Below are positions 51,552 to 58,028 of a stretch of 58,028 bases of DNA, in pieces. The notes under the pieces were generated by a model. The model was not told where the DNA came from and made no database searches. It saw only the letters and a program-made list of their open reading frames with translations. The stretch covers positions 1-58,028 of the forward strand of contig CAZMTP010000003.1 of assembly GCA_964569185.1 (NCBI GenBank). Reading direction: 5' to 3'. Position 1 is the first letter of the stretch. The number at the start of each line of letters is the position of its first letter. The stretch comes from DATIJP01 sp964569185. Lineage in GTDB: Bacteria; Chlamydiota; Chlamydiia; Chlamydiales; Rhabdochlamydiaceae. The translations under genes were made by a program, and so were the position numbers.

Positions 51552-53884
51552 GCGCACTATTTAAAACTCTTTTTTTCTTCTTCTGCCTGCCGCTTCTTCT
51601 TTCTGCCCAAACGATAGAGGAAAAGAAAGAGGCAAGCATGGTCAAAGAAAATGGCGACTCTGTGCAGATCGACCATTTATTGGTAGATGTCAATGCACGA
51701 CTGGCGAATTTGAAATCTGAGCTTCAAAAATGTTCAGAGCAAGCGGCCGTCCTTGTACAAAAACAGGCGCGTGATGCGGAATACCAGCAGCTTCTAGATA
51801 GGGCAAGCCAGATCAAAATGGAAATGGCCAAACTTCAAGAGAAGTGGCGCGAAACGGTGGTCTCTGAAGCAAAAAAAGAAGAAGAGGGCTACGCACTTTG
51901 GGAGCAAGAAGAGATCACCCTATCTCAGCTGATCATGGAATATGGCGGGGGCGATTTCTTGTATATTGTGCCGCCTGAAATGGCGAGCATGAAGCTCAGC
52001 ATGCACTCATCGCTTCCTATTCCAAGGGAATCCTGGTCTGAAGTGCTGGAAATTATTTTGGCTCATAATGGTGTGGGATCAAAAAAAATCAATCCTTACA
52101 CCAAACAGCTGGTGATTCTTAAGCAGGACCCCGCTGCTGTGCAACGGATTGCAAGCCGTCTTAAAGATCTTCTTCTTATTCCCAATAATGAGCGGATTTT
52201 TTACGTTTTTTCTCCTCCTCCAGAGCAACTCAAGGTGGCATTTCAATTTTTTGAGCGTTTTTGTGATCCCAAACAGACTTTTGTCTATCAAATTGGGGGG
52301 AAAATCGCCCTGATCTCTTTAAAAGAGGAGATTGAAAAGCTGCTCTCTCTTTACAACACCGTTTGGGAAGATCCCAAGGGGAAAGTGTCCAAAGTGGTCT
52401 CCATCACTAAAATGAATGCAAAAGAGATGGAAAAAATCTTGCATGCTTTCTTTGGGGATGCAGTAGAAAAAACGGGGAGGCCGCCTTTTGCTAAAGCCGA
52501 TCCTGAAGGCATTTCGATTTTAATGCCGGGGCAAGGCAATGCGCTTGTGCTTCTCGGGAATCGAGAAATTGTAGAGCGCGCAGAAAGAATTGTGAAAGAG
52601 ACAGAGGAACAGCTGCAAGACCCTGCAGAAATGACTGTGTTTCTATATACATGCAAACATAGCGACCCTGTCGATTTAGCTAAAATTTTAGACCGTGTCT
52701 ATTTTTCTTTAATCGTAGCAGGCCCCGATGTCAGAGAAATGACAGACACCACATTCACCGCCCGCTCTTCGATCAATCCACCCGATGGCTATACTTCTTC
52801 TCCTCCTCTTGTAGTGCCTCCCCAAGCATTCAAGCCTGAGGTGGCCACTAAAACAGAGGAGACAACTAAGGTATCCGACCATTTTATTCCAGATCCTAAA
52901 ACGGGCAATCTTTTGATGGTGATCCGCCGTGACACGCTTCCGCGGATCAAAGAGCTGCTGCGCCGCATCGATATTCCTAAAAAAATGGTCCAAATTGAAG
53001 TGCTGCTATTTGAAAAAAAATTAAATAATCACACCAGCTTTGGTCTAAATTTATTGAAAATTGGTTCCTCCAAAAACGGGATGCGCTTTGATGGGCCGCC
53101 TATTTTTGGTCCACACAAGCTTGGGGATCGGGTCAGAGAGGGGGTCACTGCCTTTTTATTTAGCCACAATAAGTCAGACCATTTCCCTGCCTTTGATATT
53201 GCTTATAGCTTTTTGTTGACACAGGAAGATATCCAGCTCAATGCGGCGCCTTCTGTGATCACGGTGAACCAGACCCCTGCGACCATTTCTATTCTAGAAG
53301 AAATTTCGATCAATAATGGGGCTGCCCCGATTGATACCAATAAAGGGATCGCTTTTGAGAAATCGTTCACCCGCTCGCAGTTTGGGATCACCATTATTTT
53401 AACGCCCATTGTGCATCTTCCAGATGATGAAAATGCGCAGTGTGATGAAAAAGGGTTTGTGACATTGCAGACCAACATCACTTTTGACACAACAAAACCG
53501 CATCCTGATGAGCGTCCGCTTGTGGACAAAAGACATATTGAAAACGAGGTGCGTGTGGTAGACGGAGAGACGGTAATCTTAGGAGGATTGCGCCGTAAAG
53601 CATCACAAGATTCTCAAGAAAAGGTGCCCTTTTTAGGAGAAATTCCTGGATTAGGAAAATTGTTTGGTTCGACCGCATTAACGGATATGAACACAGAGAT
53701 GTTTTTCTTTATCACGCCGAAAATCATTTTAGATCCGAGAGATCAGCTGGTCCAAGTGCGAAAAGAGCAGCTCAAAAAACGGCCAGGCGATGTGCCCGAG
53801 TTCATGCGCTGCTATATGGAAGCTAGAGAGAAAGAAAAAAAACGTTACTTTGCACAAAGCCTGAAAGTTTTATTCAGTAGTTAA
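51548..53884 (+). CDS. gspD: type II secretion system secretin GspD
   Basis: A 778-residue outer-membrane secretin. A signal peptide (LFFFFCLPLLLSAQ) precedes a coiled-coil region, N-domains (PREWSEVLEIILAHNG-type; KMNAKEMEKILHAFFG), then the C-terminal secretin domain with IEVLLFEKKLNN, NAAPSVITVNQTPA, QFGITIILTPIV, and VRVVDGETVILGGLRRK. The start codon is GTG. It would form the pore through which folded proteins or a pilus-like structure exit. Confidence 0.93.
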   Translation: MSALFKTLFFFFCLPLLLSAQTIEEKKEASMVKENGDSVQIDHLLVDVNARLANLKSELQKCSEQAAVLVQKQARDAEYQQLLDRASQIKMEMAKLQEKWRETVVSEAKKEEEGYALWEQEEITLSQLIMEYGGGDFLYIVPPEMASMKLSMHSSLPIPRESWSEVLEIILAHNGVGSKKINPYTKQLVILKQDPAAVQRIASRLKDLLLIPNNERIFYVFSPPPEQLKVAFQFFERFCDPKQTFVYQIGGKIALISLKEEIEKLLSLYNTVWEDPKGKVSKVVSITKMNAKEMEKILHAFFGDAVEKTGRPPFAKADPEGISILMPGQGNALVLLGNREIVERAERIVKETEEQLQDPAEMTVFLYTCKHSDPVDLAKILDRVYFSLIVAGPDVREMTDTTFTARSSINPPDGYTSSPPLVVPPQAFKPEVATKTEETTKVSDHFIPDPKTGNLLMVIRRDTLPRIKELLRRIDIPKKMVQIEVLLFEKKLNNHTSFGLNLLKIGSSKNGMRFDGPPIFGPHKLGDRVREGVTAFLFSHNKSDHFPAFDIAYSFLLTQEDIQLNAAPSVITVNQTPATISILEEISINNGAAPIDTNKGIAFEKSFTRSQFGITIILTPIVHLPDDENAQCDEKGFVTLQTNITFDTTKPHPDERPLVDKRHIENEVRVVDGETVILGGLRRKASQDSQEKVPFLGEIPGLGKLFGSTALTDMNTEMFFFITPKIILDPRDQLVQVRKEQLKKRPGDVPEFMRCYMEAREKEKKRYFAQSLKVLFSS

Positions 53885-53886
53885 AC

Positions 53887-55467
53887 ATGCAAGAATTAGA
53901 AGATATTTACACTTTAGGCAAACGGTATGGCATTGAAGTGGTCTCAGATTTAAATGAGGCTCCACTAGTCAAAGAAAAAAGGCCGCTGCTCCCCTATGAT
54001 TTTGCCAAAAGAAAATCGGTCCTTCCTATCGAAGAGCAAAGCGGCAGCACTCTGCTTGTGGCGATGGCAGATCCTTTAGATTTAGAGACTCTAGAGGAGG
54101 TGCGCGCCCTTACAGGCAAGGAGATCAAAGAGGTGTTTGCTCTTAAAGAGACGATTGATGAAGCCATTGAAAGATGCTACCATCAAAAAGAGAATGCAGC
54201 CTCTCAGCTGCTTGCCAGTTTAAGGCACAATATTAAATCCAATGAAGAGAAAGAAGAGACAGAAGGTTATGACCTTCTTAATCCGCATCAGGCCAATTCT
54301 CCTGTAATCCGCATTCTGAATGCGATTCTTTTAGAAGCGATCCAACAGGGGGCTTCAGACATCCATTTTGAGCCGCTTGAAAATAATCTTCGCGTGCGCT
54401 ACCGCATTGATGGGGTATTGCAGATGCGCCATGCGCCGCCACGCGAGTATCAGCTCCAGATTTTGACACGGATCAAAGTGATGGCGCGGATGGATATCGC
54501 CGAGCAGCGGCTTCCTCAGGACGGGCGTATTAAACTCAATATCGGCGGCCGTCAAATCGATTTTCGTGTGAGTACCATTCCTGTAGTGTATGGGGAGCGC
54601 ATTGTGATGAGGATCTTGGACAAGAGCAATGTGCTTTTGGGACTCAATAAATTGGGCATGGTCGATGATTTTCTTGAGAAATTAAAAAAATTGATCGATT
54701 TAAGCGAGGGAATTGTGCTTGTCACTGGCCCTACCGGTAGCGGAAAAACCACCACGCTTTATAGCGCGCTATCGGAGATTGATGCGATACACACCAATAT
54801 CATGACAGTGGAAGATCCCGTAGAATATAAGCTTCAAGGGATGGCCCAAATTGGGGTGAATCCTAAAATTCATCTGACCTTTTCAACGGGACTGCGCCAT
54901 ATTTTGCGCCAAGACCCTGATGTGATCATGATAGGAGAGATCCGCGATCGAGAAACAGCAGAAATAGCCATTCAAGCTTCTTTGACAGGCCATTTAGTGC
55001 TCAGCACCTTGCATACCAATGATGCGCCTTCTGCATTGACCCGCCTTGTTGATATGGGCATAGAACCTTTTCTGCTTTCATCTTCAGTGGTAGGCATTTT
55101 GGCACAGAGACTTGTCCGAACGATCTGTAAACAGTGCCGGACCTCATACATGCCCAGTGATCTCGAATTGTGCGATCTGGGACTTTCGCGTGAAGAATTG
55201 CCTGAAGGTGTCCTGTTTACTGGGCAAGGATGTAAGGACTGTTTTCATACCGGATTTAAAGGACGCTGCGGCATTTATGAACTCATGGTGATGGATGGCC
55301 CTATTAAACGGCAGTTGATTCAAAGTGTGGATAGTAATGGACTCCAAAAAGTGGCCTTTGCACAAGGGATGAAGTCATTGCGTCAAGATGGGGGCAGACT
55401 TGTCGCTCAGGGCATCACTACTGTGGCAGAGGTTTTACGTGTCACACGTTCATGTGAGGAGCAGTAG
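53887..55467 (+). CDS. gspE: type II secretion ATPase GspE
   Basis: A 526-residue secretion ATPase. The N-terminal GspE domain (LPIEEQSGSTLLVAMADPLDL) precedes ASDIHFEP, and the ATPase core holds Walker A GPTGSGKTTTLYSAL near residue 282, the Asp box EDPVEYKL, Walker B EIRDRETAEIA, and the His box. A tetracysteine zinc motif (CKQC ... CKDC) near residues 415-450 is intact. Located two bases downstream of gspD. Confidence 0.97.
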   Translation: MQELEDIYTLGKRYGIEVVSDLNEAPLVKEKRPLLPYDFAKRKSVLPIEEQSGSTLLVAMADPLDLETLEEVRALTGKEIKEVFALKETIDEAIERCYHQKENAASQLLASLRHNIKSNEEKEETEGYDLLNPHQANSPVIRILNAILLEAIQQGASDIHFEPLENNLRVRYRIDGVLQMRHAPPREYQLQILTRIKVMARMDIAEQRLPQDGRIKLNIGGRQIDFRVSTIPVVYGERIVMRILDKSNVLLGLNKLGMVDDFLEKLKKLIDLSEGIVLVTGPTGSGKTTTLYSALSEIDAIHTNIMTVEDPVEYKLQGMAQIGVNPKIHLTFSTGLRHILRQDPDVIMIGEIRDRETAEIAIQASLTGHLVLSTLHTNDAPSALTRLVDMGIEPFLLSSSVVGILAQRLVRTICKQCRTSYMPSDLELCDLGLSREELPEGVLFTGQGCKDCFHTGFKGRCGIYELMVMDGPIKRQLIQSVDSNGLQKVAFAQGMKSLRQDGGRLVAQGITTVAEVLRVTRSCEEQ

Positions 55468-55470
55468 GCT

Positions 55471-56661
55471 ATGCCTCTTTTTCGATATAAAGCTCTAGCG
55501 GAAGGCGGGAAAAAGATCTCCGGGGTGATCGATGCGGACTCTTTTGAATCGGCCAAAGAGCGGCTGCTAAGACAAAAAATTCTTGTCACCAAACTTTTTT
55601 CTCATGACAAAGGGGAAAAAGAGACCGTATTGGACAGCTCTTTGCTGCTTTCATTTACACGGGAAATGCAGCAGCTGCTGACTGCAGGTCTTCCTTTATA
55701 TGAAAGTTTATTGACAATTGAAGAAAAATATCGAAAAAGCCGCGCCCATCTTCTCTTTTTAGATCTCTGCGATAAACTCAAAACGGGCAGCTCTCTTTCT
55801 GCGGCGTTAAAAAAATATCCAAAGTCTTTTGATACGATCTATATCACAATGGTGCAGGCAGGCGAGAAAACAGGCGCTTTGCCTTGGGTTTTTGAACAGC
55901 TGCATGAACTGATCGCGCGGAAGCAAAAATTAAAAAAACAGCTGATTTCTGCCCTTTCGTACCCTCTTTTTTTAGGCGCGTTTTGTCTTCTTCTGGTGCT
56001 GGGGCTTCTTTTGTTTGTGATTCCGTCAATGCAGGAACTTTTTGAAGGCAGAAGCCTCCATCCGATCACAGCGACTGTGCTTGCCACGAGCCAGTTTGTG
56101 ATAGAAAATTCTATGACGCTGCTTTGTACTATCTGTTCTCTAGTGGTTTCTCTTATTTTTTTATTTAAGCAGCCAAGAACTAAAAAAGGGCTGTATCAAC
56201 AGCTCTTAAAATTGCCCCTTATCAAAACGGTGGCCACTGAAGCGGCCCTTGTCCGATTTTGCCGCGCCTCCTCTGTCCTGCTTTCGGGCGGGGTCCCGAT
56301 CACCAGCGCCCTTTCACTTGCGCGCAGTGTGATGAATCACCCTTTTTTAGAACAGGGAGTCCAGCGTGCAGAACAAAAGATTGTTGAAGGAAAAACTTTA
56401 AGCGAAGAGCTAAAACTCTCCCCTCATATTCCTCCGCTTGTTGTCCGGATGCTTGCAATTGCGGAAGAAACAGGTAAAATGTCTGAAATGTTTCAAAATA
56501 TCGCCGATATTTATGACCAGCAACTGGAGAAAAATTTGACACAGATCACCACCTTTTTGCAGCCCGCCATGCTTTTGACGTTGGGAGCTATTGTAGGCCT
56601 TGTGATTTTATCCATTCTTCTCCCGCTCACAGATGTCGGCTCATTTATTTCAAACCAATAG
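55471..56661 (+). CDS. gspF: type II secretion inner-membrane protein GspF
   Basis: A 396-residue polytopic platform protein with two homologous GspF domains (LSFTREMQQLLTAGLPLYESL and LVRFCRASSVLLSGGVPITSAL) and three transmembrane helices (about 170-190, 210-230 and 370-390). The N-terminal FRYKALAEGGKKISGVIDADS is typical. It starts three bases after gspE and works with the ATPase to extrude the pseudopilus. Confidence 0.96.
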   Translation: MPLFRYKALAEGGKKISGVIDADSFESAKERLLRQKILVTKLFSHDKGEKETVLDSSLLLSFTREMQQLLTAGLPLYESLLTIEEKYRKSRAHLLFLDLCDKLKTGSSLSAALKKYPKSFDTIYITMVQAGEKTGALPWVFEQLHELIARKQKLKKQLISALSYPLFLGAFCLLLVLGLLLFVIPSMQELFEGRSLHPITATVLATSQFVIENSMTLLCTICSLVVSLIFLFKQPRTKKGLYQQLLKLPLIKTVATEAALVRFCRASSVLLSGGVPITSALSLARSVMNHPFLEQGVQRAEQKIVEGKTLSEELKLSPHIPPLVVRMLAIAEETGKMSEMFQNIADIYDQQLEKNLTQITTFLQPAMLLTLGAIVGLVILSILLPLTDVGSFISNQ

Positions 56662-56667
56662 GTACAT

Positions 56668-57078
56668 ATGAAAATAAAACAGAAAAAACCTTTCACTCTT
56701 CTAGAGATCATGATTGTGATCTTGCTTATCGGTCTGATTGGAAGCGTGATTGGCTACAACATGAAAGGAAGCTTGGATGAGGGCCGCGCTTTTAAGACCG
56801 AGCAGGCTTCCGCAAAAATCAGGGATATTTTGGAGTTAGAGCTGACCAAAGATAACGAACTGACCCCTGATGCAGTAGAAAAAAATCCCGAAACTTACTT
56901 AAAGAAATCTGGCCTAATTAAAGATGCGGACAAATTTGTCTTAGATGGCTGGGGAAATCGATTTAATATTTCAGTTGATGAAACAAAAACGGTTACAGTA
57001 ATATCGGATGCTTTAGTAAAATATAAAGAAAATAAAAAAAACGCAGCAAATGAAAAGCCGGCGAAAAAGAAAAAATAA
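56668..57078 (+). CDS. gspG: major pseudopilin GspG
   Basis: A 136-residue pseudopilin with a short basic leader, then FTLLEIMIVILLIGLIGSV, the hydrophobic assembly helix with Glu5. The residue before the cleavage site is proline (KKPFTLLE) instead of the expected glycine, which may hamper or alter prepilin-peptidase processing. The C-terminal part (DGWGNRFNISVDE) matches GspG calcium-binding-region sequences. It overlaps the next pseudopilin by 29 bases. Confidence 0.9.
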   Translation: MKIKQKKPFTLLEIMIVILLIGLIGSVIGYNMKGSLDEGRAFKTEQASAKIRDILELELTKDNELTPDAVEKNPETYLKKSGLIKDADKFVLDGWGNRFNISVDETKTVTVISDALVKYKENKKNAANEKPAKKKK

Positions 57079-57547
57079 AAGTGCTTTTACGCTGATCGAA
57101 ATTACTTTGTGCCTTGTTTTATTAGGGCTTATTTCTGCTGTTTTGGCATGGCAGATCAAAGATATGATCGACGTCCATCGTTTTCAAAAGCAGATTGACC
57201 TACTATTGACCGATATGCGGAAAGTGCAAACGCTGGCGCTCACCTATCAGACCGATTTTGATATTCGGATTTTTAAAAAAAATGAGCGGTTTTTTTATAC
57301 TGTCTCTACTGATGAACCCATTAAGAATTTGCCCACTAAAAAACCGCGGGCATTAGCAGGAGTGTTGAATTTAACTTTTAATAATTGCGAATTAAATAAT
57401 CTTGATTTCCATGTCTACTCCAATGGAAGGATTGAACCTTTAGGTGTGGTCGGTTTTTTACCTAAACAGACCTCTGAAGAGATGGAGGGGCTATGGGTCG
57501 ACCTTCGCACTCCAATCCAGATCAAGCTTATGCAACAACTTAAATAG
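57050..57547 (+). CDS. minor pseudopilin (GspH-like)
   Basis: A 165-residue protein with a basic leader (MKSRRKRKNKS), a prepilin-type site (SAFTLIEITLCLVLLGLISA; Ala at -1) and a beta-rich C-terminus. The order after GspG suggests GspH or GspI. It starts within the end of gspG, consistent with coupling. Confidence 0.8.
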   Translation: MKSRRKRKNKSAFTLIEITLCLVLLGLISAVLAWQIKDMIDVHRFQKQIDLLLTDMRKVQTLALTYQTDFDIRIFKKNERFFYTVSTDEPIKNLPTKKPRALAGVLNLTFNNCELNNLDFHVYSNGRIEPLGVVGFLPKQTSEEMEGLWVDLRTPIQIKLMQQLK

Positions 57548-57553
57548 GTTCAT

Positions 57554-58021
57554 ATGAAAATTACAAGCACAGCATTCAAAAATGGGGAAAAAATACCCAT
57601 CAAGTATACCTGCGAGGGGTTCAATTGGAGTCCGCAGCTGCAATTTTTTGATGTTCCTAAAGGGACCAAAAGCCTTGTGCTGATTGTAGATGATCCAGAT
57701 GTGCCCACCACCATTCGTCCCGATGGCATATGGGTCCATTGGATTGTGTATGATATGCATCCGCATACCTCTATGATCCCCGAACATTCAGCGCCTCCTG
57801 GAACTGCTGGCAGGGGAACCAATGGCCGGACCGCTTATATGGGGCCTTGTCCGCCGGATCGGGAACACCGTTATTTCTTCAAACTCTATGCTTTAGATGC
57901 ATTTTTTGATCTTCCCAAAGGTTTGACGATTGAAGAAATTCAACAAAAAATGGAAGGCCATGTCCTTGAGAAAGCGGAACTTATGGGAAGATATGAGCTC
58001 CAAAAGAAACAAGTGACTTGA
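57554..58021 (+). CDS. PEBP-family (YbhB/YbcL) protein
   Basis: A 155-residue phosphatidylethanolamine-binding-protein fold. Hallmarks: IPIKYTCEGFNWSPQLQF, VLIVDDPDVP near residue 46, VHWIVYDM near 67, the GTNG segment and the C-terminal DREHRYFFKLYALD. The bacterial role is unclear. It is six bases downstream of the pseudopilin gene, so it probably shares the operon. Confidence 0.92.
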   Translation: MKITSTAFKNGEKIPIKYTCEGFNWSPQLQFFDVPKGTKSLVLIVDDPDVPTTIRPDGIWVHWIVYDMHPHTSMIPEHSAPPGTAGRGTNGRTAYMGPCPPDREHRYFFKLYALDAFFDLPKGLTIEEIQQKMEGHVLEKAELMGRYELQKKQVT

Positions 58022-58028
58022 CAACTAA

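Overview
The window is a stretch of chromosome from a chlamydia-like (environmental) member of the phylum Chlamydiae. The evidence is gene content and order that I recognise from chlamydial genomes: thrS followed by a ParA/pGP5-D-like and a pGP6-D-like gene, a lplT(ygeD)-recC-recB block, tyrB-mreC, rpsT near rpoD, a helix-only GlmU-like protein next to ispA, and a reduced type II secretion operon. A glucokinase gene and Legionella-MOMP-type porins point away from Chlamydiaceae proper and toward the Waddlia/Parachlamydia/Criblamydia/Simkania group. The exact genus cannot be fixed from sequence reading alone.

Layout. 1-1.4 kb: the 3' part of a YwqK/MORN-like repeat protein and ygfA. 1.4-9.3 kb: an accessory envelope block with two secreted unknowns (one with an in-frame TGA before a 41-codon open continuation), an OppA lipoprotein translationally coupled to two tandem secreted paralogues, an NlpC/P60 hydrolase, and two tandem 420-residue cysteine-rich MOMP-like porins, each with its own terminator. 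9.3-10.07 kb: a gene-free block of nested inverted repeats, including a 164-bp MITE-like palindrome with a 5-bp target-site duplication. 10.07-13.65 kb: a MGH1-like (GH63-type) glycosidase overlapping a glucokinase. 13.7-18.5 kb: recA, ispA, the GlmU-like acyltransferase-fold protein, tRNA-Pro(GGG), ung and dapA. 18.5-24.6 kb: thrS, parA, pGP6-D homologue and a second MGH1-like glycosidase on the minus strand. 24.8-27.6 kb: a hypothetical gene and two outer-membrane proteins, one a short classical MOMP-like protein. 27.6-36.2 kb: LplT-like transporter and a tightly overlapping recC-recB-recD operon. 36.3-41.3 kb: a DUF2335 two-gene module, rpsT, a DUF3592-like protein, a CoiA-like protein, rpoD, an archaeal-type ATPase and tRNA-Ala(GGC). 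41.5-44.3 kb: tyrB, mreC and a small secreted Ala/Pro-rich protein behind a near-consensus sigma66 promoter. 44.3-50.2 kb: two tandem CDP-glycerol glycerophosphotransferase-like enzymes, a coiled-coil protein, mutY, a glycosyltransferase and two membrane proteins. 50.3-57.5 kb: a type II secretion/type IV pilus-like operon (GspC-like, GspD, E, F, G and a second pseudopilin). It is followed by a PEBP-family protein.

Themes. Much of the window is envelope biology: porins, OppA, NlpC, MreC, T2SS and glycosyl/glycerophosphate transferases. A second theme is DNA maintenance: RecA, RecBCD, Ung, MutY and ParA. The most interesting candidate system is the glycosidase-glucokinase gene pair. It could release intracellular glucose from an unknown glucoside and phosphorylate it, and a second copy of the glycosidase sits behind the chromosomal pGP5/pGP6 pair. 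The most solid new structural observations are the nested MITE-like elements (with a diverged half-copy near tRNA-Pro), the dispersed hairpin repeat family with four copies, and the 28-bp perfect palindrome between rpoD and the ATPase gene.
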